Assembly (NCBI GenBank): GCA_963575745.1
Contig: CAUYUJ010015701.1
Span: 141,001 to 205,000, forward strand
Reading direction: 5' to 3'
DNA from: Prorocentrum cordatum
Taxonomy: Eukaryota; Sar; Dinophyceae; Prorocentrales; Prorocentraceae
DNA length: 64,000 bases
The notes beneath the pieces are model-generated. The model ran no database searches. It saw only the letters and a list, made by a program, of their open reading frames with translations, and was not told the origin of the DNA. Of the stretch, positions 1 through 12,019 are shown one piece after another; position 1 is the first letter of the stretch; each line of letters starts with the position of its first letter. The position numbers were made by a program, and so were the translations under genes.

Positions 1-361
1 GGGCCTCCGACGGCATGAGTTCTTCAGTTTCTGAGCTGTCTTCTCGGCTTCGGCTTTGGGGCTCGTTATCCGGCCCTGGGGGTTCACCAGAAGTGGATCC
101 AGGACGAGGACCTGCCCTCGCAGGAGGTGTCGGGACCTCCAGGGGCCGCCCATTGGAGAAACAAACATCGCCGCATATTTGTACTCTCTCTTTCAGTAGG
201 TGTGTTCGCCGTCGGTCGTCTTCGCCAGCGGTCGTCTCCACCTGTTGTTTTTCTTCGCCGGCGATCGTTTTCGCTCCTTCGAGGTGCTCGCTGACCCTTG
301 CGGTTGGTCGCCTTCTCCCGGAGCGCTCTTGCCAGTTCTGGGAAATCGTGGACCAGGGTGA
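1..361. other. Unassigned GC-rich sequence
   Basis: No exon-like block, inverted repeat or tandem array was recognised. The open frame over 15-620 has no kinase or other domain resemblance and runs into a repeat element, so it is not called. Confidence 0.5.
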
Positions 362-553
362 TGATGTTCCAACCTCTTTGAGCCTTGACCACCAGAACGA
401 ACTTCGAGCACTAAGAAAAGACCGAAACTGGAGGGGTTTCACGTGCCGCGCCCTGGGAGGCGATAGTTACTCGTGCGAGACCGTTGCGACACTTTTCTGG
501 GTGATCGAAATTAGTTCTGGGATGTGGTCCCTGAGTACGATGGGAGCAACATG
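362..553 (+). mobile_element. MT11 MITE-like element
   Basis: Begins GATGTTCCAACC and ends GATGGGAGCAACAT, so the ends are roughly inverted. The interior (GAGCACTAAGAAAAGACCG, GGTTTCACGTGCCGCGCCC, CTGGGAGGCGATA) recurs at 3,554, 27,627 and 42,030 and inverted at 1,461. No coding capacity; a non-autonomous repeat. Confidence 0.75.
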
Positions 554-717
554 TGCCTCGGCTCGATCCTCCTCATCCGCGGACCTGGAAACGAACCGAA
601 ACGCCCCCCATCTTTGCTAGCATCGATCCTCCTCATCCTCATCCTCGATCCTCCTTCTCCTCCTCATCCTCGGAGGCTCGATCCTCCTCGAACGTTTGGC
701 CTCGGTCCGATCCTCCT

Positions 718-743
718 CCTCGGAGGACGGCGGCGCCCTGCAC
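718..743 (+). pseudogene. Duplicated fragment of the first visible kinase exon
   Basis: Twenty-six bases are identical to 3,813-3,838, covering the AG acceptor and the first six codons of that exon (DGGALH). After this point the copy reads VASPTGA instead of IVLEYADGG, so it is not a usable exon. An MT11 element precedes both copies and a TCGATCCTCCTC run precedes both, so this looks like a segmental copy followed by decay. Confidence 0.7.
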
Positions 744-798
744 GTCGCGTCCCCAACGGGAGCAACAGCAGACCAGGGCCGATGGTCCACAGGGTGTT

Positions 799-981
799 AA
801 CTACTCCAGATTTCGCTATAAAACGGAATGGGTCCCAACCCTCACAGACGGGCAATTCCAGACCCCCCCAAACAAGCCGTGCAGGGCGGCGTTGTGCCCA
901 GACCCACTGGAACCGTCCAAGACGGCTCAAATCTGACCCCATCCCAAATCAGACCACCCCCCTTTTATAATCTGGAGTAGC
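799..981. mobile_element. Inverted-repeat element (single copy, ACTACTCCAGATT ends)
   Basis: The left end reads ACTACTCCAGATT then TATAAAACGG; the right end holds the reverse complement (TTTTATAATCTGGAGTAG). About 183 bp with no open frame of note. Probable MITE; no second copy seen in the window. Confidence 0.6.
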
Positions 982-1171
982 CGACTGTGCGAGTGCCTCG
1001 TCTGGCCCCGCGGGTATCGCACGCGACCCTGCGCCGGCCCGCGTCGCACCGCGTGCGACGTGGTGGCTTTTGCTTCGGGCGGACGAGCGCACGTTGCGTT
1101 GTCCGGTAGCAGCTCATGGGGGCCTTGTGTACCGTCGTGATCCTGTCTTCAGAGTGCATCGGCATCGATTA

Positions 1172-1345
1172 CAGCGGAGGTTCATGCCCAAGAAACACCC
1201 CGCATGCCTCCAGGGTCTCCTGGGTGTGTTGGGTTTCGACGGTTTTTTGAGGAAGGCGTAACGTTCCCACCAGAAATCAATGGACGTCCGGGGGTCTCAG
1301 GGTTGGGCTTCTTGTGGAAGGTTTATTGTGGACTGGCCTCCACTG
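1172..1345 (+). mobile_element. MT2 MITE-like element
   Basis: The ends are inverted (CAGCGGAGG ... GGCCTCCACTG). The interior, CCAGGGTCTCCTGGGTGTG to GGGTCTCAGGGTTGGG, recurs at 7,047, 49,829, 59,769 and 61,033. It is flanked by an imperfect ~33-bp direct repeat (CTGTCTTCAGAGTGCATC) at 1,139 and 1,354. Confidence 0.78.
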
Positions 1346-1460
1346 TACCGACGCGATTCTGTCTTCAGAGTGCATCCGCATCGACTAGCGCAAGTATGGT
1401 GATCGAGGAGATGGTGCCGATTTAGCTTCGATTGGCGTCGATGGGCGCCGATCAGCGTCG

Positions 1461-1631
1461 ATGTTGCTCCAATCGTACTGGAGGACCACATCTCAAGACA
1501 ACTTCGAGCACCCAGGCAGGGTATGGAGGCACCGTCTGCCCGACGCGCCGGCGCGAAGTGTGGAAGGACAAGCGCCTTCCAGGGCCGACACGCGGAAGCC
1601 CTCCAGTTTCGGTAACGTCCTGGTTCTCGAA
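1461..1631 (-). mobile_element. MT11 element, inverted and truncated
   Basis: Starts ATGTTGCTCC..ATCGTACTGGAGGACCACA, the reverse complement of the MT11 3' end. It runs through CCCTCCAGTTTCGGT and ends in a TCC tract, so the far end is lost or replaced. Confidence 0.6.
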
Positions 1632-1725
1632 ATTCCTCCTCCTCCTCCTCCTCCTCCTCCTCCTCGGACTCCTCAGACTCCTCCTCCTCCTCTCCTCCTC
1701 CTCCTGCTCCTCCTCCTCGGAGCAT
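1632..1725. repeat. (TCC)n microsatellite
   Basis: Nearly pure TCC with a few CTC/ACT interruptions. Reading frames through it are low-complexity artefacts. Confidence 0.95.
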
Positions 1726-1837
1726 CATAAAGGTTAGCGGTCGTGCACGGTTCGAGGGTCATCGGCGGGAGAGAGCGGAGCGGCGAGCCGGGGAGAGCCG
1801 AGCACCGGCCAAGAAATCTCGAAAGGCATGATGAAAT

Positions 1838-1975
1838 TCGTTTTTTTTTTTTTTTGTGTGTGTGTGCGTGTGCGTGTGTGCGTGTGTGCGTGTGTGCGTG
1901 TGTGTGTGTGTGCGCGTGTGTGTGTGTGTGTGTGTGCGTGTGTGTGTGTGTGTGTGCGCGCGTGTATGTGCGTGT
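1838..1975. repeat. Poly-T followed by (GT)n with GC variants
   Basis: A run of T then about 120 bp of GTGTGTGC-type dinucleotide repeat. Confidence 0.95.
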
Positions 1976-2060
1976 CGTCTTGTTTCGTGTTGCCCACTTG
2001 TTTCGAGCTGCCCCCCTGGTTGGTAAGTGAATCTCCTCTTGTCGGAGAAGACAAACAACA

Positions 2061-2214
2061 TAAACAGAATGGCGCTCCGCGCAGCTTTCTCGGGTCCGCG
2101 CTGGGCCCCCACCAGCGGCGCCAGAGGCGCCGCCCCTGGCGCGCTCCGCGCGCCAGGGAGGGGAGTTTCGGCGCAGATCCTAGAGACCGTGCGGAGCACC
2201 AAAAGTTTCCGTTT
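2061..2214. mobile_element. MT4 MITE-like element with internal hairpins
   Basis: Ends match MT4 (GGCGCTCCGCGC ... GCGGAGCACCAAAAGTTT). The centre holds nested palindromes, GGCGCCAGAGGCGCC and TGGCGCGCTCCGCGCGCCAG. Related copies are at 4,541, 28,032 and 56,771. Confidence 0.72.
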
Positions 2215-2482
2215 ATGCCGCTGTTTTTTTTTTTTCCATCTTGGGGGGGATCGTCCTTGGTTCTATGTCTTCACGCGGCCTCTGCTTCCACTGGAGCCTG
2301 CCGTTTTCAGGGTGTGGCCATGGCCCGGGTCCTATCGGACCCGCCCGCCCCCCTCCCGTGGATCACCTGCTCTCGTCGGCTGCGCAGGTCCGACGAGGGT
2401 GAGCAGCAGTGGTGCGCGCGGGCCTACGCCAGGCTACCCGACCCGACAAGGCTCGGCGGTCGGCCGACACCGTCTCCCCCCT

Positions 2483-2736
2483 AGGGGGCCCTGGAAACGA
2501 CAGGGCCGTTTGTTTCCTGGTTCCGTTTTGCAGTTTTTGTCCAGGTTCCGACGCCCTTTTTTTGGTTCCGTCGCCGTTGATTGACCGGTTCTGGCTCCGG
2601 TTCCGATCCTGGAGCCGTTTTTTTGCTGTTTCCGGTCGCCTTTTTTTTGCCGTTTCCATTTTCAAGGGACATTTTTTTTGGAAACAGTGAAAAAACGGCC
2701 CTGCCATTTCCGGGGCCCACAAAGCACGAGAGTCTG
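2483..2736 (-). mobile_element. MT5 MITE-like element, reverse orientation
   Basis: Inverted ends GGGCCCTGGAAACGACAGGG ... CGGCCCTGCCATTTCCGGGG. The interior consists of CCGGTTCCG/CCGTTTTTT permutations. The same element lies forward at 20,124 and 45,180. Confidence 0.8.
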
Positions 2737-2965
2737 AAATTGGAGCATACACATCACCAGTGGCGGGCTGTTTTTCAGTCCCAGGACTTTTTTTAGGGCC
2801 GGGGACGACGTCGGGGTGGTGTGGTGTAGATTTGTTTCCCCGTTTCCCGTGGCGAGAACGAAACATGTGTACACCAAAACCGCGTATACACCAGGATCCG
2901 TTTTCCTGTGCAAGTTTCGGTGCGGGGCCGGAAAAAGCGTCGGTGTATAGAGTTCGGCTCCTTAG
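2737..2965 (-). mobile_element. MT6 dispersed repeat
   Basis: A ~225-bp segment with GGGGACGACGTCGGGGTGGT and GTATACACCAGGATCCG. It matches 54,050-54,275 in the opposite orientation. It abuts the MT5 copy. Terminal repeats are not clear. Confidence 0.65.
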
Positions 2966-2989
2966 AGAGTGCGCCTGCGTCTCACGAGA

Positions 2990-3070
2990 AAGTGTCGATG
3001 TAGCGTCGATTGGAGCAGATGTAGCGTCGATCCGCGTCGACTCAGCGTCGGTTAGCGTCGACGAGTGTCG
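2990..3070. repeat. Short GCGTCGATT-type quasi-repeat
   Basis: Recurring GTAGCGTCGATT / CAGCGTCGGTTAGCGTCGA units. The same pattern occurs at 1,425-1,460 and 26,190-26,430. Confidence 0.6.
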
Positions 3071-3537
3071 ATTCGCAGGAGCCAAGACATGGTACAGGAG
3101 GTTCCAGTGAGTTGCCACCAAGCCGCCTTCCCTATTCCTCTCGATGCCTTTCCCGGGGCCAGCTTTTCATCCCGAGCCGTGTTGTTGACCTTGGACGCCC
3201 GAAATGGGTACGGAACAAACATTGGGCACGAAAGACAACAGCAAATGCCGTCCAACACCGGCATAGGCCGCTGTTGGACAGGCGGCCCTTCTGTCTCACG
3301 TGGACGAGGCCCGTGGCGGCAGTGACAGCAAATCCTGCTCAAAAGGGGTAGGAGTTGCTGTCAGTTGTCGCACCCAACCTTTCCGTATCCACTTCGATCG
3401 TGCCGATTGGTGGTCCCGGGCCCCGAAGTTGGCCTCCAGACGGCCGAGTTGGGGACCAGCCGGGCGTCCCCCGGTCAAGAACGAGAAGCAACGAACCACC
3501 AAACGAAACGAGCACAGATTTTTGTGAAGCGTGCCGG
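3071..3537. other. Unassigned sequence
   Basis: No recognisable exon, inverted repeat or array. Confidence 0.4.
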
Positions 3538-3553
3538 AACGCCTCCCAGCGTT

Positions 3554-3754
3554 ATGATGTTCCAACCCGCTCCTAGCCTTGATCACCATAAAGAATTGCG
3601 AGCACCAAGAGAGTGCAGAAGCTGGAGGGCTCTCAAGTGCTGCGCCCTGGGAGGCGAAACTCGTTCGACACTGTTTCGATAACTAAGTTTTCTGGCTGCT
3701 CCTGATCCTTTCTAAGCTATGGTCCTCACGTGCGATGGGAGCCACTCAAACCAC
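3554..3754 (+). mobile_element. MT11 MITE-like element with flanking direct repeats
   Basis: A 201-bp copy (GATGTTCCAACCCGC ... GCGATGGGAGCCACTC). It is flanked by AACGCCTCCCAGCGTT at 3,538-3,553 and AACGCCCTCCCAGCGTT at 3,755-3,771, which looks like a target duplication or a pre-existing repeat. It ends 66 bp before the first visible kinase exon. Confidence 0.78.
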
Positions 3755-3820
3755 AACGCCCTCCCAGCGTTGTTGTTACGATCGTCGAAAGACTCGGCTC
3801 GATCCTCCTCGTCCTCGGAG

Positions 3821-3913
3821 GACGGCGGCGCCCTGCACATCGTCCTCGAGTACGCGGACGGGGGCGACCTGGCCTCGGACCTGCGGGCCCGCCCCGAGCC
3901 CTACGCGGAGAGG
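3821..3913 (+). CDS. Kinase exon: hinge and glycine motif (NEK exon 1 of those visible)
   Basis: 31 codons beginning DGGALHIVLEYADGGDL, the beta-5/hinge of NEK kinases, followed by LRARPEPYAER. The acceptor is CTCGGAG|GAC. The donor chosen is AGG|GACCCC (GA donor), because this joins in frame to the next exon and gives the right NEK spacing (YAER + EAMRVFGQ). A GGA tract follows 45 bp downstream. Confidence 0.88.
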
Positions 3914-6900
3914 GACCCCCCCCCGCTGCGGCCGTCCCCGCGAGGAGGGTGGGGGGCGACGAGGAGGAGGAGGAGGAGGAGGAGGAGGAGGAGGAGGAGG
4001 AGGAGGAGGAGGAGGAGGAGGAGGAGGAGGAGGAGGAGGAGAGGAGGAGGAGGAGGAGGGGGAGGGGGAGGAGGGGGAGACGAGGAGGAAGGCGAAGCTC
4101 AGAGGAGGAAGCATGTGCCGATGCCGCTGCCCTGGCCTTGCTTCGGGGCACCAGAGACGGGGTCGATGCGAACTGGGGTCAGGCAGAGCGCCCGATCATC
4201 TTGCAGGATCCTGCAGCGCCAGGGTGGCATTGACCCGGGCTTGGGCACAGGATCCTGCAGGCTACTGCAGGATTTTGCGCGATCCTGCAAGGCCCGGGTC
4301 AGTAGGTCCCCGATGTCTGTTCACCTTTGTGGGCCTCCCGGGAGCCCCTCGCCGTCACCGCTGCAGTCGCCTCGACGCACGGTGGTCAGAACGCAGCCCG
4401 GCAGACGAGGAAACCGGCACAAGCGTAACTGTTCGGCGGCCAGCGCGGATCTTTTTGATTTGCCCTCGACCCTCCCTCCTCCTCCAACTCCTCCACCACC
4501 TCCCTCTCCTCCTTCTCCTCCTCCTCCTTCTCCTCGTCCTCCCTGGCGGCGTCTCCGGCGCCGCCCTTGGCGCACTCCGCGCGCCTGGGAGGAGGGTCCA
4601 GCACCCGCCGATCCCAGAGATCCGCGCGGCCCAGCGAAAGTTTATGTTTATCCAGCCGTTTGCGGCAAGCCCCGCAAACCGCGCCTGTGCAGCAGCGCAG
4701 CAGGAAGGGGGCCGAGTGCAGGAACAGCGCAGTTCCGACGAGTAGTTCTACAGTTGGGCGGGGCGGGTCGTGGTCCCGACCTCGCCTTCGTCCGCGCGGC
4801 AGGTAGAAGAGCGGGGAGGAGAGGGAAAACATGAACACGGGGAGGGGAAGAGGCTTCCTTTGGGGCCTCGTGGGGTCTCCTCGGAGCTTCCTCGGGGCCT
4901 TCCTGGGGCTTCCTCGGGGCCTCCTGGGAGCTTCCTGAAAGCTTCTTGTGGGCCTCCTTGGGGCCTCGTGGGGTCTCTTGGGAGTCTCTTGGGTCCTTTT
5001 GGACCGTCTTAGGGGGCTCTTGGTCCGTCTGACGCCTATGGAGGCCGCCTTGGGGACCTCTCTAGGCCGCGTTTGTGCCCTCTCGGAGCGGCTTACGGCC
5101 GTCTTGGGGCCTCTTGGAGCCCAATAGGCGATCTTTGGGTCCTCTTGGGCTCTCCTCGAACCCTCTTGGGGGCCTCTTGGAGGCTTCTAGGGCCGTCTTG
5201 AGCAGTGGGAAACCCGAACAGGTGAGAACCTCAAAATCTTCCAACAAGTCAAGGACAATCAGTGCTCCAGGAAGGTCTCTTGAAGCTCTCTCGGGCTGTC
5301 TTGGGCCTCTTTGGTCGTCTTGAGGCCCAAGACAGCTCAAGAGTCTCTCAAGATAGGCGAAGAGGGCCTCAAGACGGCCAAAGAGGCCCAAGACAACCCG
5401 AGAGAGCTTCAAGAGACCTCTTGAGAGACTCTTGAGCTGTCTTGGGCTGCTTAGAAGCGGCCTGCTTCGAGGAAGCCTTTCCCCCTCCTCCAGCCTCTTT
5501 TTGCGCGCCGCCAAGCATTGCCCCGTGGCTTCAATGGTGGATGGAAAAGGACCCCTTCAGTGCCCTTTTCTTCATCCCCCGTGTAGGCCACCCCCCATTT
5601 CCACCCGCCCTCGAATCCAGGGGTCGGGGCATCTGGGGTCGTGCACTGAATCTTAACCTCATCCTTGGAAGTCTGGACGGAAGCAGAGGACGACGAGGTA
5701 CCGATACCGCCAGCTCTCCCTCGCTCTCCTATTTTTCCAGGGCTTCCTGGGTGGCCCTCGTCGCCACCGCTGGATTCGCTTGTACACCTTAGGCGACGAA
5801 CAAGAAAACTTAAGTTTTCGGCCAGAGTTTCGATTATTCTAAATGTTTCAATTTAATTCCTGAGATTTTGATAGAAATTCTGGGTTTTCATTAAATTCTG
5901 AGACTATGAATTTCTTAACCCATGATTTCTTAAGCATTTCGCAGGGTGTAATTTTGGTCAGAACGCGACCCGGAAAAGGTCCGGGGAGTAGCGGTTTCGA
6001 ATGGGCACGTTGGTCACAGCCGCCACCGGCCAGGGCGGCCGATCCAGGCTGGTGTGAAGTCGGGCACGTCCCTCTGCAGGAGGAAAGTTCAAACATAGTC
6101 AAAACATAGTCTGGGGACGATTTTGGTTCCTAGGTTTGAGTTTTTTTTTGCGTATGCTTGGTGTCTTGTTCATGATTCGTCGAAAATCTGCCTGCAGGGG
6201 GACATGCCCGAACTAAGGCTGGTGGTTTGCTGTGCGGGGTGCAGGCCGCGCCCTGCAAGGCACTGCCACGTTTGAGCCGGCCTTGGACACTTTCGGTGGT
6301 TGTGTGATGTAGGCCCACACGTCGAACCCCAGAACGACTCTGATATGCGTACGTTTGTGCGTAGCTTACTTGCTTTCTCGCCCTCACCCTATCTCTTGTT
6401 CCCTGTCTATGCCACTGCCGTTCTGTACACACATATTTATATACATACATACTTACAAACATATAAATATATATATATATACATAGAAGCATGATGTGGC
6501 ATGAACGTGCTAGTCACGTAGCTTCCCTTTCATTGTTCAGTCTGTCAGTTGCTCCTGCTGGGCCGATTGCAACATCGATGACCTCGACGATTTGTTCTGA
6601 GCCCTACCGGACCAGGAAGCCATGCGCGTGTTCGGACAGTGCTTGCTCGCGTTGAGATACATCCACAAAAGGTCAGCCCGCCTGCACGTCGTCCGTGCCA
6701 GTCTGTGTGACTCCTTTCGTAGCTCGTGCCCAAGCAATCCTCTCCTGTCGTTTTCAACACCATCACCGTCACAGTCACCATGATATCCCAGACATCCCGA
6801 TTCATGATCAAATCGCACTATTATTTTGCTCCTCGGAGCCTACTTTCGTGTCCTGGAGAGGCCATGCACGCAGTACCTGAGCGTTCGCCGCTTATCTCTC

Positions 6901-9900
6901 TCTGGCCCCTGCTGTTGTGGTTTACCGCCACGCTGGCAGTCCCCTTGGAGATGCCCCTCCGTCGAGGGTAGCGCCATAAGGGGGGGGGGCATCATAACGC
7001 ACGCGAGACAGCCGGTGTATCTGCGAGCGTGCCTGCGCGCACCGTGCAGTGGAGACCCATGCCATGAAACACCCTGCTTGCCACACCCTGCCTGGGTGTC
7101 TATGGTTTCGATGGTTTTCGTATGGAAAGCGTGACCTTCCCAAGCCAGCAGTCCATGGACGCCCTGGGGTCTTAGGGTTGGGGTTCCTGTGGAAGGTTTC
7201 TTGTGGGCGGGCCTCTACTGTAGGATCGTTCCTCGATGTGAGCATCTCCATGGGGCACCTGGACTCCGGCGACGCGTCTCGTGTGTCCGATCCGCGTTCT
7301 CGTGGCCGCGCTTCGGCTGCAGGGCACCCGCCTTCCCATGGCCACGTTTCGGTTACGAGTCTTCCGCGGCTGCCACGATCAAAGACAGCCCGTGCCTTCG
7401 AGCGTGGGGCTGGGTGGAGTGTGATACCCACGGACAGCGTTGCCGTGCCTGGCGACCCCCCGAAGGCCTCTGGCACCTGCGAGCGTTCTTGTCGCGCCTG
7501 GCTCAGGTCCCCTAGGGGGGGCTCGACGGGAAGTCGCAGTTTGGGCCAGAGCGGTTGCCCTTCTCCAGGTGGGCGCTTTCGCGAAGGCGCGAAGTAATCG
7601 CGCGTCGTGGTGCGCGATGCGCGATGTGAGGCGACCTGGACGCTTGTCAAGGTCAAAAAAGGAGGCTTTTCGAAGTGTTCGTCCTCTGGGGGATATTTTT
7701 GTTGGGTCCCAGGGGTTGTCAAACAACGACCCGGGATGGGGAAGCCGCCCTGGGGGAGGGTCGGGAGGGCAATGCCCTCCTCGTTGGAAGAGTCACGGCA
7801 CCGGATGTGTTGGCCTCTTGGCAGCCTCTCCGTGCCCCGAGATGGTCGGCGCAGTTCCAGTGGCCCCCGCGGTGCTCGACCCCCCTTCGTTGCGGCGCCG
7901 CAGTGTCATGAGGAAGGCGGCGGATGGGGAATGCGGGCACGGGGCAGGGTGAGGGGGGCGGCGAGGGGGAGGAACATGAGAAGGCGAGGAAGAGCAGGAG
8001 AAGGAGTATGAGGAGGAAGGTAACGATGTGGATGAGATGATGACGGTGATGGTTGTGATGGTGATGTTTATTGTCATGCCGATGGTGACGGTGATGGTTA
8101 TGGTGGATGTTGATGACGATGATGCTGTTGTTAATGAGGACGATCATGATTGTGATAGTGTTGAGGATCATGATAATGATGATATTGCTGCTGACGCTGA
8201 ACATGGCGATGGTTATCATGTTGTTGTTGTTGATGGTGATGCTAGTTATGATGAGGATGATGATGATGATGCTGAGGATGATGATGATGGTTATGGCAAA
8301 TAAAATGATGATGCGGTCGATGTTGGAGGAGGATCAGGAGATGCTGCTGTTACTGATGACAATGAACTGATGATGATGCTGCTTATGATGATGGTACTGT
8401 TGGAGAACTGTTTCACCAGCATGGCTATGATTGTGATTATCATCATGCTGATCGGGATGATACTCAGGAGGAGGAGGAGGAGGATAATGAGGAAGAGGAG
8501 GAGGAGGAGGTGATTGAGGACGAGGAGTAGGGGTAGGACGATGACGAGGATGAGGATGCTGCTGATGCTGCGAATGATAGATGATGCGATCATGACAATC
8601 GAGATGATCATGATGATGAGGAGGAGCAGGGAGGGGGTGTACGATGAGGGAGGAGGATCAGGAGTAGGAGGTGGAGTATTAGAGCAGGAGGAGGAGGGGT
8701 GGGGTGCAGATTGGTAGCAGGTGGGGGTCGTGCAGAGGCGGATGAAGAGGCGGAGAAGCATGAAGAGCTCCGTAGTGTTCCGTCATCGCCGCCAAGCTTG
8801 CACGTGGCGCGCGGCACGCTGCTGCCGGGTGCGCGATGTCCTGCTGCCCCACCCAGAACTGGAGATGGAGGTGTGGGTGGAGGATCGGTGGTGATGTCCA
8901 ACAGGGGGGGGGCGTGAAGCTCAGGGGTACATGTGGAGGATATCATGGCGGGAGGAGGAGGAGGAGGAGGAGGAGGAGAGGGAGGAGGAGGAGGAGGAGG
9001 GGAGGAGGAAGAGGAGGAGGAGGAGGAGGAGGAGGCGGAGGAGGAGGAGGAGGAGGGGAGGGGGTGGACTAGGGAGGAGGAGGAGGAGGAGGAGGACGAG
9101 GAAGAGGAGGAGGAGAAGGAGGAGGAGGAGGAGGACGAGGAGGAGGAGGAGGAGGACGAGGAGAAGGACGAGGAGGAGGAGGTGGAGGAGGAGGGAGGGG
9201 AGGAGGAGGAGGAGGAGGAGGAGGAGGAGGTGGAGGGGTGGAGGAGGAGGAGGAGGAGGAGGAGGAGGAGGAGGAGGAGGAGGAGGAGGAGGAGGAGGAG
9301 GAGGAGGAGGGAGGAGGGAGGAGGGAGGAGGGAGGAGAGAGGAGGAGGTGTAGGAGGAGGATGAGGAGGTGGAGGCGGGGGCCCTTACAGATCTCCGAGG
9401 TCTCACGGCCCCTCTTGGGACACGGAAGACTCGAGCTCGCCCGAAGGCAGTTCTGCTGATGTTTTCTGACGAGCCCGTCCTGGAAATTGACGGTCCAGGT
9501 TTTGTTGGATGTTTGCAGCAGGATCTCGCGTATCATTTCAGATCTGTTCTCGCCATTTAATTGGAAGATTGGTTTTTGCCGCTGCTGGCAGGGGGGGAGT
9601 TCAAACCTCCCCAACAACTGGTGGGGGGAGTCTCGTCTCCTGACCCCTCCCCGCCCCCAGGAAAATTAAAAGGGGGGGGCCTCGATCAACTCCCTCCTGC
9701 GGGAAAATTTGTGGGGGGGTCCAGAGCCGCTCTCCCCCGGGGGACAATCGTTGGTGGGTCCACAGACCCCCCCCGGGCAACAGTGACGACGACGATGACG
9801 ACGACGACGACGACGACGACGACAACGAACACGACCTCGACAAAGTCAACGACGACGACGACGAAAACAACGACGACGACGAACGACGCACGACTCATGA

Positions 9901-11958
9901 CGACAACGACGCCGACGACCACGACGACGACCGCGACGACGCCGCCGCCGCCGACGTCGACGACAACAAAGGAGCCCACGACGAGCACAGCCAAGTCAAA
10001 GGGAGCAGAGTGTATAGTAGGAGAAGAGTAGATGGGCAGAGGCAAGCAGAGTAGGGAGGGGTACGGTAGGGTAGGCAAGAGTAGTGTAGAACAGGGTCGA
10101 GTTGGAAGGCGTAAACCAGATCGGGGTACAGTCGAGTAGAGTCAAATCTACACGGGCCGAGTTGAGCAAACACAGAAGTAAGTAGGGCTCGGGCCGGACG
10201 AAAGGGGGCGGATTGGGAATGGGGGGGTGCGAAATCTGCTGCATGCAGCTGGTTTCGGCCCCGCCGCGGGCCCATTCCTCGATACTGGGAAAAACAGCTG
10301 CGTGAGCTGATTCTCACCCCCCCTTTGCTATTCCCCCCCTTTCGCACGGCCCGAAGGGCAGAGCTGAGTAGAAAAGAGTAGAGTAGAGCGAAGTAGAGTA
10401 GAGTAGAGTTTGCAAACAGAGTAGGGTAGACCAGATCAGGGCAAGACAGAGTAGAGGAGAGTAGAATAGAGAAGGCGTAGAGTAGGGGAGAGTACAGTAT
10501 GGCGAATCGAGTCGAGCAGAGAAGAGTGAAAGGGGGTTAGAGCAGTGCAGAAACAGAGTTGAGTAGAGCAGAGCTGAGTAGGGTAGAGTAGGAGTAGCGT
10601 AGAGTGGAATGGTGTTGGGCCAAAGCAGAGTAGAGTAGAGTATGTCAGGGTACAGTAGGGTAGAGTTAGGTAAAGTAGGCTAGAGCAGGGTAGAGTAAAG
10701 TTGAGTAGAGTTGATTCGAATTGAGTAGCGGAGAATCGAGCAGAGTCGGCAAGGATAATACCTGTACGACCACCCTTCGGGTGATAAGGAGGTTCGGGGG
10801 GGAGGAACCAACGTCTCACTCGATCGGTCTCACTATGGATCTCGTTATCGATCTCACTATCGGTCTCGCTCGATCGATCTCACTCGATCGATCTCACAAT
10901 CGATCTCACTCGATCTATTTCATTCGATCGATCTCACACTCGATCTGACTATCGATCTCACAATCGATCTCACTATCGATCCCACTATCGATCTCACAAT
11001 CGATTTCACAATCGGTCTCACTCTCGATCTCACTATCGATCTCACTATCGATATCACAATCAACGTGATCAGCATCAACAACATCATCGTCATCAACGTC
11101 ATCAACCTCATCACCATCATCATTCCATCATCATCGGGACACCATTATGCTCATCACCTCATCACAATGATCATCACCATCACCAACATCGGGACACCAT
11201 CATCGTCACCATCATCATCACGAACAACATCATCATCATCGGGACACCATCATCATCATGGGACACCATCAGCATCATCACTATCTCATCATCATCATCA
11301 CGAACAACATCGTCAACATCAACATCAGCATCAGCATCATCATCACCATCATCATCACCATCATTATCGGGACACCATCATCATCATCATCAGCAACATC
11401 ATCATCACCGTCAACATCATCACCATCAGCGGGGCACCATCATCATCGTCACCATCATCATCATCACCATCATCATCAGCATCGGGCCACCATCATCAAC
11501 ATCAGCATCACCATCATCATCATGATCGGGTCACCACCATCAAAGCCATCATCATCACCTCATCATCATCCTCATCATCATCATCAGCATCGGGACACCA
11601 TTATTGTCATCATCATCAACCTCATCATCTCCATCGGGACATCATCCTCATCATCCTCATCACCATCATCATCATTCACAGCATCATCATCATCAACCTC
11701 ATCATCATCATAGGGACACCATCATCATCAGGATCTTCATCATCACCATCGTCACCATATCATCATCTCTTCATCATCAACATCATCATGATCATCATCA
11801 GCAGCATCATCATCATCGGGACACAATCATCATCATCACCACCATCATCATCATCAGCATCGTCATCATCATCACCATACTCATCCTCGTCATCATCATC
11901 ATCACCATTGGGATACCATCATCATCACCACCACCACTATCATCATCAGCATCATCGA

Positions 11959-12019
<61 letters not shown>

